The notes: a model not told the origin generated them from the letters alone. A stretch of 16,566 bases of DNA from an uncultured Clostridium sp. (GCA_900540335.1 UQFC01000061.1:1-16566), one strand, 5' to 3'. Shown: positions 1 to 7,081, numbered from the stretch's first letter. Numbers and translations are program-made.

Positions 1-7
1 CCGATTT

Positions 8-886
8 TTAAAGTTTTGGATATACCTCATTCATAATCGCATCCATCAACTGATTTGTATTCCGGCTTTCTGCAAACAGACTGACCACTGCGTTTCTCTC
101 CCGGAACACAATGGAGTATTGTCCATATTTCCCGTCTGCCCGAAAACTGTTTTCCGGGCCTCGCCAGAACAGATAACCATATCCATAGGAATCTCGGTCA
201 TTCTCTGCCTGTCTAGAAGAGCTCTCCCGAATCCACCCTTTTGAAAGCAACTGTTTTCTATTCCATTCCCCATCCCGCAAATACAACATTCCCAGTTTAT
301 GCAGTTCAGAGACTGTTAAAAACAATCCGCCTGCTCCAAATGTGTACCCTAGAGGATCTACCTCCCAAACGGTTCTTCGTATTCCCAACGGCGTAAAAAG
401 CCGCGGCTCCAAATAGGAAAGAAGATTGCAGCCCGCTCTCCGCTGTACCAGAATTCCTGCAAGGTATGGGCCTGCATTACTGTAAACAAAACGGCTGCCC
501 GGTTTATCTGAAAAAGGCTGTCTTAAACAAGCCCTTACCCAGTCATTCTCCTTCATATAAGGGCGCTGACGCCCCATCAGAAATCCCGTTTCCTGACCAA
601 GCTGCATAGTCAGCAGATCCCGCACCGTTGCCAGCTCCAGGTTTTCATCCAACTTCTTAGGAAGTTCTTCCCGAAATGCGTCAACCAGTTTCTCATCCAG
701 GGAGATCAGACCTTCCTGAACTGCAAATCCCACTGCACAGGACGTAAAACTCTTGCTGGCTGAATAAATATTCCTGCGACAGTCCTCATCCCAGTAATTC
801 TCATAGACTGTATCCCTTTCAATGGAAATCTTCATTCCTAAAACCCGCAATTCCTCAGCCCGACATTCAAACTGTTCCAAATCCAC
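8..886 (-). CDS. Serine hydrolase, class C beta-lactamase / penicillin-binding-like fold
   Basis: A 292-residue protein of the beta-lactamase-related serine hydrolase family, a fold that includes AmpC, DD-peptidases and many esterases. Visible motifs are S42-x-x-K45 (nucleophile and base), Y135-S-N137 (the YxN motif) and K253-Y-G255 in the place of the KTG/HxG motif. No signal peptide or membrane helix is seen, so it should act in the cytoplasm; that argues against a cell-wall or secreted antibiotic-resistance role and favours an esterase or amidase. The start is a GTG at 884-886, preceded by AGGAGAGGA. The gene begins 14 bases after the tannase-like gene and is almost certainly co-transcribed with it. 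The third motif with Lys-Tyr-Gly is unusual but sits at the right distance. Family assignment is secure; substrate is unknown. Confidence 0.85.
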   Translation of the reverse strand: MDLEQFECRAEELRVLGMKISIERDTVYENYWDEDCRRNIYSASKSFTSCAVGFAVQEGLISLDEKLVDAFREELPKKLDENLELATVRDLLTMQLGQETGFLMGRQRPYMKENDWVRACLRQPFSDKPGSRFVYSNAGPYLAGILVQRRAGCNLLSYLEPRLFTPLGIRRTVWEVDPLGYTFGAGGLFLTVSELHKLGMLYLRDGEWNRKQLLSKGWIRESSSRQAENDRDSYGYGYLFWRGPENSFRADGKYGQYSIVFRERNAVVSLFAESRNTNQLMDAIMNEVYPKL

Positions 887-900
887 TCTAATCCTCTCCT

Positions 901-2499
901 TTAAACAAACTCCTCAAAAAATCCCTCTGGAATCTCATAGGAAATCTCATAACTGGTTCCCGCCTTTGGATCTCCTCCCTTATAGCGAACCCAGCCTGGG
1001 AATTCCGCCATCGGCATTTCTCCACCTGTCTCCGCAATTTTTCCATACAGAGTTTCTGACGGATAGGTTCCCGTGGTACACCAGGTATCCAGCCATTCCA
1101 GATAATTCATAGAAATTCCGCTGCAGTGTGTTGCCGACGGCATACAGTAAAATTTCAGGAAACGATCCACCTGATCCTGACCGTATTTTTTCACATATCC
1201 CTGATACTGAGATATAATCTGCCAGGGACTGATGGACATGTCATTCCAGCTGGTAAATAAAATCATTTTTCCCCCATGAGCAATAAAATCATCCAGCTCC
1301 GGCTGATTCACATCGTAAGATGCAGATGCCTCCATCAGCATTTTATACAATTCCGGATCCGGATTGCGGTAATCATGATCAATCAGCTTCCAGCTCCTGT
1401 CTTTTGTAATAAAATATTTAAATACACCGTCTGAGCGATCTCCGTGATGAACATTATATCTTGTATCTAACGGCTCCCGCGGAACCGGATCCGGACCCAG
1501 ATCCATCAATCCCCCCTCAAGAGCAGAACATCCATAATATGTATTTATGCCATTTGGCATTGCATACTCCAGTTCAAATCCTTTCTCATAAATTTCTATT
1601 GTATGCAACTGAGCCTCTGTCAAATGATATTTATCCCGAATCATTTCTATAAAAGCATGGCGATTTGCCCGGGCGGCATAAATATTGGATACAATTCCGT
1701 CCCGAATTCCGTCCAGCTCATCATACCACTCAATTGCATCTCTCTGGATTGCGGCAACGGTCTTCTCGTCTATAAATCCATCAGAATAGGGATGGGTATT
1801 TTCCTCGTAACTGTCGTATACCGCTTTGGAAAGCAGGGCGCCCCATATCCGCAAAAGAACAAAGCTGGAGGCCGGATCTGCACAGAAAATGCCATCATAA
1901 TCTTTTCCATAAGAAACGGCGCACTCCAGAGCCTCTCTTCCCCCTGCTGAACCGCCTGCAAAATATGTCCTCTCAGCATCCTCTCCGTAACATTTCTTTA
2001 CAACAAAATGCATCACTCCATTTGTTTTTATCAAATGCAGGCGTATATAATTTTGAAGGGACTCTTTGTTTGATGCAAAATCCGCCGACATGGGATCCTT
2101 AGACTGATGACCGGAATCATCTCCAAAAACTACAAATCCATGCTCTGCCGGGTTATATTCTGACATCAGAAGTTCTTTTTCCAAAGCAGGAATCTGCCCG
2201 TTATTTGCTCCTCCGCCAACCTGTACACTTCTTTTATTCCAATGAAAAGGCAGAAGAATTTTCCACTCAATATTCGGAGCATTCCTGTCAACGGGATAAA
2301 TTACACCAGTCACCTCCAGGTACTTCTCCCTTCTTAACCGGGTTTCTTCTTCTCTGACAGCAAGAATCCTTCCCCCTCTGGTCTCTGCCTTCATTGCAGT
2401 CTGGGGAATCTCTGTCCCCGCCAGCTTCATCGCTGCCTGTCTGTCAAGAACACCCCAGGTCTGCGTTAATTTTTTCTCTGATACCTGATAATCTTTCAT
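901..2499 (-). CDS. Tannase/feruloyl esterase family alpha/beta hydrolase
   Basis: A 532-residue protein resembling the tannase/feruloyl esterase family (Pfam PF07519), which cleaves esters of phenolic acids and related compounds. The nucleophile elbow is G182-G-S184-A-G-G. The likely acid is D420 (SWND) and the likely base H458 in ATHCSG. A loop rich in Asp at 260-267 (DELDGIRD) matches the calcium-binding loop of the family's lid domain. Family members usually carry a Cys directly before the catalytic Ser, disulfide-linked to a Cys directly after the catalytic His. Here C459 is kept but residue 183 is Gly, so that bond cannot form. There is no signal peptide, unlike many secreted members, which fits a reducing cytoplasm. 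It lies 32 bases after the LysR gene and 14 before a second hydrolase gene. The exact ester substrate is unknown. Confidence 0.85.
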   Translation of the reverse strand: MKDYQVSEKKLTQTWGVLDRQAAMKLAGTEIPQTAMKAETRGGRILAVREEETRLRREKYLEVTGVIYPVDRNAPNIEWKILLPFHWNKRSVQVGGGANNGQIPALEKELLMSEYNPAEHGFVVFGDDSGHQSKDPMSADFASNKESLQNYIRLHLIKTNGVMHFVVKKCYGEDAERTYFAGGSAGGREALECAVSYGKDYDGIFCADPASSFVLLRIWGALLSKAVYDSYEENTHPYSDGFIDEKTVAAIQRDAIEWYDELDGIRDGIVSNIYAARANRHAFIEMIRDKYHLTEAQLHTIEIYEKGFELEYAMPNGINTYYGCSALEGGLMDLGPDPVPREPLDTRYNVHHGDRSDGVFKYFITKDRSWKLIDHDYRNPDPELYKMLMEASASYDVNQPELDDFIAHGGKMILFTSWNDMSISPWQIISQYQGYVKKYGQDQVDRFLKFYCMPSATHCSGISMNYLEWLDTWCTTGTYPSETLYGKIAETGGEMPMAEFPGWVRYKGGDPKAGTSYEISYEIPEGFFEEFV

Positions 2500-2531
2500 G
2501 GCCTTTCCGCCTATTCCTTTCAGGCATTTTA

Positions 2532-3437
2532 TTATTTATAAATCCTTTTCGTTATATCAATAATATCCTGAACCGGAACAGAACGATAGCCCCCAACTCT
2601 TGTTACAATAACAAACTCCCAGGTAATTGGCCTGGAGCCTACGGAAAACAGCTCCACCTCCTGATCCTGAGGTGCCTGAAAGTCAGACACAAGAGCAACT
2701 CCAAAGCCCTGGCAGACCATTTTCCAAATGGTGTCAATCGATGAAAACTCGATTGTTTTCGGTGACATTCCATAGGTTCTCATAACCTTATCTGTCACAG
2801 TCCGAAGTCGGGAACCATTGTTCAGCAAAAGAAATATCTCCCCCTCCTGCTGGCGAATATCTATCCAGGGATACCGAAAACCATATTTATAAACTCCCTT
2901 CAGGTTTCTGTTTCTGGGAACAACCAGACAAATTTCTTCTGAAGAAACAACCTCTGTATGAAATTCTCCCCGCAGCTCTTCCCTGCCGTCTCCAGTCATC
3001 ATTGCAACCTGTATTTCACCCGTTCTGAGCATTTCCTCCAGCCGGGCTGCCGTTTCCTGATAAATGTGAAGATCAAACTTAGGATATTTTTTATAAAATT
3101 CAGGAATAATCTCAGGGAATATATTTTTTCCTCTGCCGTAGGTAGAACCAATAGCAAGAGAACCGCTCTTCAGCTCCTTGATATCTGCAATCTGTTCACG
3201 AAAATTCCGATCCTGCTCCAGTATTTGCTTTGCGTATTTTAAATACTGTTCGCCTGCATAAGTGGGAATCATCTTTTTTCCGATCCGCTCGAAAAGTAAA
3301 ATGCCGTATTCTTGTTCTGTCCGTGCAAGAAATTTGCTCAATGCCGGCTGAGAAATAAAAAGATTTTCTGCCGCTTTTGCAATTCCTTGTACCTTCGCAA
3401 TTTCAACAATATATTTCTGTTCTTTTAAATCCGCCAT
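2532..3437 (-). CDS. LysR-type transcriptional regulator
   Basis: A 301-residue protein of standard LysR length. The N-terminal winged helix-turn-helix covers about residues 1-60, with the recognition region around GIAKAAENLFISQPALSKF (18-36). The effector-binding periplasmic-protein-like domain follows from about residue 90 to the end (start near SGSLAIGSTYGRG). It is encoded between the transporter and the two hydrolases on the same strand, which is a common arrangement for a regulator acting on its own cluster. Candidate targets are the TTATGA/TCATAA palindromes around the transporter promoter, two of which contain the T-N11-A spacing typical of LysR boxes. A TATAAT promoter and a stem-loop lie just upstream. 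Activation by the transported compound is inferred from the family, not shown. Confidence 0.93.
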   Translation of the reverse strand: MADLKEQKYIVEIAKVQGIAKAAENLFISQPALSKFLARTEQEYGILLFERIGKKMIPTYAGEQYLKYAKQILEQDRNFREQIADIKELKSGSLAIGSTYGRGKNIFPEIIPEFYKKYPKFDLHIYQETAARLEEMLRTGEIQVAMMTGDGREELRGEFHTEVVSSEEICLVVPRNRNLKGVYKYGFRYPWIDIRQQEGEIFLLLNNGSRLRTVTDKVMRTYGMSPKTIEFSSIDTIWKMVCQGFGVALVSDFQAPQDQEVELFSVGSRPITWEFVIVTRVGGYRSVPVQDIIDITKRIYK

Positions 3438-3461
3438 AAGCCACCATCCTTTCCTCTGCAG

Positions 3462-3493
3462 AAAAGCCTGCCCTAAAAAAAGACAGGCGTTTT
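3462..3493 (-). terminator. Stem-loop between transporter and LysR genes; terminator or leader attenuator
   Basis: On the minus strand GCCTGTC pairs with GGCAGGC (7 bp, one G-T wobble) around a 9-base loop TTTTTTTAG, flanked by AAAA before and TTTT after. It could end the transporter transcript. Because a good promoter (3504-3532) sits upstream of it, the hairpin would also lie in the leader of the LysR transcript. The T-run after the stem is short (TTTTC), so read-through is likely. Confidence 0.5.
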
Positions 3494-3503
3494 CTTATTT
3501 TCT

Positions 3504-3532
3504 ATTATAAAAAGAATGGCTGCACATGAAAA
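3504..3532 (-). promoter_or_regulatory. Probable sigma-A promoter for the lysR-esterase genes
   Basis: Minus-strand TTTTCA (3527-3532), 17 bases, then a perfect TATAAT (3504-3509). It begins 9 bases after the transporter stop codon. It would let lysR and the two hydrolase genes be transcribed independently of the transporter. The -35 box matches consensus at four of six positions. Confidence 0.5.
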
Positions 3533-3540
3533 GCATCTTT

Positions 3541-4857
3541 TTAAAACGGGATTGCTCCAATCAGCAAAGATCCGGCAAAGCATACAGTGCAAATCAGCAT
3601 TGCCCATTTAAACGAGAATTTCCAGTGATCTTTAAACTCAATTCCGGAAAGTCCAAGTCCTATATACATAGCTGCTGTAGCCGGATTTACAAAAACCTGA
3701 GGAACAAAAGTCATCAGATAAGCAGCCGCAGCCTGAAGCGGAGTAATATAATCTGACGCAATGGACTGAAGCATCGGAACGATTGTGTAGGCACACGCCT
3801 CGTGATTCAGCCCCATAGCGCTCAGAGGACCCCAGAGAAATCCCATGATGGTATTAATATGAGCTGCTGTACCGCCGGACAGAATCTCAGATACAACCTG
3901 TACCATTGAATCCTTCATCGGACTGTTATTTAAAACACCGGTAAATACACCGGAAGCAAACAGTACGCTTACCATGGTAAGAACTGTCGGTGCATAAGAT
4001 TTCAACCGTTCTGCCTGCTGCTTTGCTCCCGGATAATTGACAATCAGGCTGATTGATGCTGCAGCCATAAAACAAAGGAAGGTAGGAAGACCGGATACAA
4101 ACATCGCAATAACTACCAGAATAATCATAACTACGTTAAACACAAACAGACGCGGTCTTAATAATTCTTTTTCTTCCTCTGTCTTATCTGCTACACGGAA
4201 TAAATCCGCAGGTTTTACTCCAGCCGGAAGACCTGCTCCTCTTTTTTTCTCCTGTGCTGCATAATACAGGGCAATCAGGAAACAGCAGATTAATCCGATA
4301 ATCATACCGGGAAGCTCGGCTATCATAATGTCTGTAGCAGAAATTCCAAATCCTGCTGCCAGACGGCCACAGGGGCCGCCCCAGGGAAGACAGTTCATAA
4401 CACCAGCTGTCAGAGAAACCAGACACATTAAAACAATCGGTCTCATTTTTAATTTCTGGTAAATCATTAAAAATGGCGGAATTACAATCAGAAAAGTTGT
4501 TGCGCCAGATCCATCTGAATGACCTACCATTGTTGCCAGAACGGTCAGGATGCAGACTGCTGTAACACTTTTCGCACCCAGCATCATCTTTCCTACCAGT
4601 CTGTCAAATACACCGGCGTCCATCATAACACCAAAGAAAATTATTGCAAAAGTAAACATTGCCGCATTGCTGACCTGTCCCTTCAGTCCTGCTGTTACCC
4701 ATTCAGAAAGGTCGGCAAAGGTCGGTCTCATAATCGCTGCAAATACAATGGGAATTACAATCATCGGAATTGAAGGAGTAAATTTTCCCGATACCAGAAC
4801 TGCCGTCAAAACTAGCATCATGGTAAATCCAAGTACTGCATATACCGTCACACTCAT
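3541..4857 (-). CDS. CitMHS-type organic-acid (citrate-metal) symporter
   Basis: A 438-residue, very hydrophobic protein with about twelve membrane segments, resembling the CitMHS family (Bacillus CitM/CitH type), which imports citrate complexed to divalent metal with protons. Family-like signatures are IIFFGVMMDAGVFD (72-85), DGSGATT (115-121) and MNCLPWGGPCGR (154-165); bacilli have DGDGSTT and NLLPWGGP at matching places. A second pseudo-symmetric half follows a charged loop at about 208-232. A GGAGG ribosome site lies at 4864-4868, and a strong promoter lies upstream. The neighbouring LysR regulator and two cytoplasmic hydrolases suggest that the import substrate may be a carboxylate or an acid ester rather than plain citrate, since no citrate lyase or aconitase is nearby. 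Family is likely; substrate is inference. Confidence 0.82.
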   Translation of the reverse strand: MSVTVYAVLGFTMMLVLTAVLVSGKFTPSIPMIVIPIVFAAIMRPTFADLSEWVTAGLKGQVSNAAMFTFAIIFFGVMMDAGVFDRLVGKMMLGAKSVTAVCILTVLATMVGHSDGSGATTFLIVIPPFLMIYQKLKMRPIVLMCLVSLTAGVMNCLPWGGPCGRLAAGFGISATDIMIAELPGMIIGLICCFLIALYYAAQEKKRGAGLPAGVKPADLFRVADKTEEEKELLRPRLFVFNVVMIILVVIAMFVSGLPTFLCFMAAASISLIVNYPGAKQQAERLKSYAPTVLTMVSVLFASGVFTGVLNNSPMKDSMVQVVSEILSGGTAAHINTIMGFLWGPLSAMGLNHEACAYTIVPMLQSIASDYITPLQAAAAYLMTFVPQVFVNPATAAMYIGLGLSGIEFKDHWKFSFKWAMLICTVCFAGSLLIGAIPF

Positions 4858-4882
4858 ATCATGCCTCCATATTATTTTTTTG

Positions 4883-4896
4883 TTATGAATTCATAA
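4883..4896. promoter_or_regulatory. Perfect palindrome TTATGAATTCATAA downstream of the transporter promoter
   Basis: A 14-base perfect palindrome lies about 15-25 bases downstream of the -10 box, inside the expected transporter leader. It shares TTATGA/TCATAA half-sites with the inverted repeat at 5056-5072 and contains a T-N11-A pattern. A bound protein here would block elongation or initiation. Being a regulator site is inference. Confidence 0.4.
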
Positions 4897-4901
4897 ACCT
4901 G

Positions 4902-4914
4902 ATAATCTGATTAT
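4902..4914. promoter_or_regulatory. Palindrome ATAATCTGATTAT over the transporter -10 box
   Basis: A perfect 13-base palindrome (6-base arms, one central base) that overlaps five of the six bases of the -10 hexamer and the expected start site. Placement suits a repressor operator, but AT-rich promoters give such palindromes by chance more often than other DNA. Confidence 0.3.
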
Positions 4915-4938
4915 ATAGAATTTCATGATATATGTAAA
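4910..4938 (-). promoter_or_regulatory. Sigma-A-type promoter of the CitMHS transporter
   Basis: Minus-strand TTTACA (4933-4938), 17-base spacer, TATAAT (4910-4915): eleven of twelve consensus positions with ideal spacing. It would give a leader of about 45 bases before the transporter ATG. Confidence 0.75.
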
Positions 4939-5055
4939 ATGTTATTTAAAATCACCTTTTAATAATATTGTGTTATCATTTTTTGTTAGTATTTCACAAG
5001 TTTTTTATCATTTTTTCGTAAATTCCGAATTTTTCTTCATTATTTGGTATAAAAT

Positions 5056-5072
5056 GTTATGAAAATCATAAC
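5056..5072. promoter_or_regulatory. Inverted repeat GTTATGA-AAA-TCATAAC, candidate LysR box
   Basis: Perfect 7-base arms around three A. It contains the symmetric T-N11-A arrangement known for LysR-type sites and lies about 120 bases upstream of the transporter -35 box. The half-site recurs at 4883-4896. Binding by the neighbouring LysR protein is inference. Confidence 0.4.
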
Positions 5073-5076
5073 GCAA

Positions 5077-5135
5077 ACAGCTCCTTCCTGCAAAAAAGTC
5101 AGTACTTTTCCCGGCTCTCTGCAAGAAGGAGCTGT
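5077..5135 (-). terminator. Large nested hairpin after the ApgM-like gene
   Basis: The arms 5077-5092 and 5120-5135 pair over 16 bases with one mismatch (ACAGCTCCTTCCTGCA against TGCAAGAAGGAGCTGT). A second hairpin, AAAAGT-CAGT-ACTTTT (5094-5109), sits inside the loop. It starts 28 bases after the stop codon. The following minus-strand bases (TTGCGTTATG) lack a proper T-run, so termination strength is uncertain. Confidence 0.5.
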
Positions 5136-5162
5136 CTATTGCTCCACGTCTCTAACAGACTC

Positions 5163-6368
5163 TTATTTATTTTTCAGAAGCTGCTGCATGAGCAAATATC
5201 CCGGCTCCACATAAACTCCGGTGCTCTCTCCTGTTTTCTCTGTGTACGTATCAATTCCCGAATCTGTCACATCTGTACTGCAGTACAGCAGGTAGGGAAT
5301 CGGATCGGAAATATGGGTCTTAATGGAAATCGGAGTGGGATGATCCGGCATTACCAGGATGGAATAATCCTCTCCGGCCTCCTCCAGTCCCTTTAACAGC
5401 GGTCCTACAATATCCTGATCAATCCGCTCGATGGCCTGAATCTTTCCTTCCAGATCCCCGTGATGGCCGCACTCGTCCGGCGCCTCCACATGAATATAAA
5501 CCAGATCCTGGCCATCCAGCAGAGTCTTTAAGGCAGCCTCTCCTTTTCCCTTGAAATTCGTATCAATGTTTCCGGTTGCGCCCTCTACCTCGATTACCTT
5601 CATTCCTGCACACAGGCCGATTCCCTTAATCAGATCCACCGCAGAAATAACAGATGCCTTCACACCATAGGCCGCCTCAAAACCGGTAACTCCCGGTCTG
5701 GTTCCCTCGCCCCACAGCCAGATGGAATTGGCAGGATTCAGCCCTCTTGCAATTCTGTCACGGTTAACCGGATGATCCTTCAAAATCTCATAGCTGCGCT
5801 TCATTAAATCCAGAATCACCGGATTCTGCGGAAGATATTCCGTTATCTTCCGGTCTGAAATATCGTGAGGAGGAGTCAGATTCAGTCCAACCGGTCCCTG
5901 GTGCCAGATCATGCAGTGACGGTAGCTGATGCCCGGATAAAACAGGATTTCATCCGTCCGGAAAGCCGCGTCCACTGCGCGGATCAGCTCTGCCGCCTCT
6001 GCAGTCGTAATCTCGCCGGAGCTGTAATCCACCATGGTTTTCTCTGCATACTCTGCTTCATCAGACAGAGTAACCAGATTGCACCGGAAAGCCACATCGG
6101 TATCCTCCATCTGAATGCCAATGCTTACGGCCTCCAGAGGGGAACGTCCCGTGTAGCATTTCAGAGGATCATAGCCCATTGCAGACAGATTCGCCACATC
6201 GCTTCCAGGCTTCAATCCATCCGGCACAGTCTTTACCATGCCCAGACGGCCTCCCCTGGCAAGCCGGTCTATGTTCGGTTTCTTTGCCACCTCCAGCGGA
6301 GTCTTTCCGCCTAAAGCCTCCACCGGATAATCTGCCATTCCATCTCCAAGCATTACAATATACTTCAT
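5163..6368 (-). CDS. ApgM-like phosphomutase (cofactor-independent phosphoglycerate mutase family; possible homoserine kinase)
   Basis: A 401-residue member of the alkaline phosphatase superfamily, ApgM branch. Metal and catalytic motifs are visible: GDGMAD with D9, S62 in NLS62AMGYDP as the covalent phosphoserine, D298-ECGHHGD, D342-H343 in MPDHPTP and H352. These enzymes use two divalent metals and pass a phosphate through the serine. One subgroup of this family (TIGR02535) has been proposed to be homoserine kinase, so 2,3-bisphosphoglycerate-independent mutase activity cannot be assumed. The start used is the ATG at 6366-6368, which gives the canonical MKYIVMLGDGM N-terminus. An upstream in-frame ATG at 6503 would add 45 unconserved residues and overlap the kinase gene. 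It is the last gene before a hairpin. Family is secure; substrate is open. Confidence 0.85.
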   Translation of the reverse strand: MKYIVMLGDGMADYPVEALGGKTPLEVAKKPNIDRLARGGRLGMVKTVPDGLKPGSDVANLSAMGYDPLKCYTGRSPLEAVSIGIQMEDTDVAFRCNLVTLSDEAEYAEKTMVDYSSGEITTAEAAELIRAVDAAFRTDEILFYPGISYRHCMIWHQGPVGLNLTPPHDISDRKITEYLPQNPVILDLMKRSYEILKDHPVNRDRIARGLNPANSIWLWGEGTRPGVTGFEAAYGVKASVISAVDLIKGIGLCAGMKVIEVEGATGNIDTNFKGKGEAALKTLLDGQDLVYIHVEAPDECGHHGDLEGKIQAIERIDQDIVGPLLKGLEEAGEDYSILVMPDHPTPISIKTHISDPIPYLLYCSTDVTDSGIDTYTEKTGESTGVYVEPGYLLMQQLLKNK

Positions 6369-6398
6369 ATCCTTGTCCTCTCTCCCCGTTTTTATTTT

Positions 6399-6421
6399 CA
6401 GCCGGAGCTTCCTCCCGGCTG
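6399..6421 (-). other. Stem-loop between the kinase-like and ApgM-like genes
   Basis: CAGCCGG (6399-6405) and CCGGCTG (6415-6421) form a perfect 7-bp, GC-rich stem around a 9-base loop. No T-run follows on the minus strand, so it is not a standard terminator. It lies 30 bases upstream of the ApgM-like start and could mark RNA processing or modulate translation. Confidence 0.4.
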
Positions 6422-6477
6422 TATCCCAGACACAAGGCCTGTTTGTTCTTTTATTCAGCCTTTTATGAGCGTTTTTT

Positions 6478-7005
6478 CTAGCGGGCCTGCAGGCCTTCGG
6501 CAATCATCTGCTCCATCAACGCCCTCAGCTCATCTACCACAGGTCCCGGCCCTCTGTGTCCCTCGTCCACAGTAATATCGGCATATTTTTCATACAGAGG
6601 GACGCGCTCCCGGTACAGATCCATCAGTGTCATTCCGTTTTTTAAGGCGACACCTCTGTCCTTCAAATCTCCCAGACGCTGTTCCAGTTCCGGATAATCC
6701 AGTTTTAAGTAAACCACTGTGCTTATTTTCTTTAAATGCTCCATTGCAGCCGGTCCGTAAATGACACTTCCTCCCGGCGCAATCACAGACCGGGTCACAT
6801 CCAGCCGGCTGTTAATCTCTTCTTCTACCTTCAGAAATCCCTCGGTTCCCTGTTCTTCAATGATTTCCTTCAGCAGCTTTCCCGTTTCTTCCTGAATCAC
6901 AATATCCACATCTACAAAAGAATAGCCCAGCCGCTTTGCCAGCAGTACGCCGATGGTGCTCTTGCCTGATGCAGGCATTCCTATCAGTGTTATATTTGAT
7001 TTCAT
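6478..7005 (-). CDS. Shikimate kinase-like P-loop kinase
   Basis: A 175-residue NMP-kinase-fold protein of normal AroK length. The Walker A loop is G9-MPASGKS16, followed by D32-V-D34, an APGGS loop (76-80), a lid arginine R117 and RERVPLY (132-138). Shikimate kinases use ATP to make shikimate 3-phosphate, with D34, R58, the GGG loop and R136 (E. coli-type numbering) gripping shikimate. Here D34 and the RxPLY arginine are kept, but R58 is Leu (GFLKVEE instead of FRxxE) and the third glycine of the loop is Ser. It may therefore be a divergent AroK or a kinase for another small alcohol. It precedes the ApgM-like gene by 109 bases and follows the flavin reductase by 76. No other shikimate gene is nearby. 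Confidence 0.75.
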   Translation of the reverse strand: MKSNITLIGMPASGKSTIGVLLAKRLGYSFVDVDIVIQEETGKLLKEIIEEQGTEGFLKVEEEINSRLDVTRSVIAPGGSVIYGPAAMEHLKKISTVVYLKLDYPELEQRLGDLKDRGVALKNGMTLMDLYRERVPLYEKYADITVDEGHRGPGPVVDELRALMEQMIAEGLQAR

Positions 7006-7081
7006 CCTATTGTGTCTCCCGTGTCTGTTCTGATTTTTCTATTCTCTTCCGAAGCCTTTTCCGGACCGTTCTGCATCCCGG

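Larger units (their letters stand above)
4858..5162. other. AT-rich intergenic region with promoter, palindromes and terminator
   Basis: This is the only gene-free stretch above 300 bases. From right to left it holds the terminator-like hairpin of the ApgM-like gene, an inverted repeat GTTATGA/TCATAAC, about 110 bases of very AT-rich DNA, a good sigma-A-type promoter for the transporter and two more palindromes. I see no credible small ORF. Confidence 0.7.

Noticed and set aside
6484..6495. Palindrome GGCCTGCAGGCC in the kinase gene end, and the similar GCCTGCAGGC at 14346-14355
   Set aside because: They have no loop and no T-run, one is in coding sequence, and GC-rich palindromes of this size are expected by chance; no shared function is supported.
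6369..6503. N-terminal extension of the ApgM-like protein to an ATG at 6503
   Set aside because: The 45 extra residues are basic and unlike the family, they overlap the kinase gene, and the internal ATG gives the canonical MKYIVMLGDGM start.
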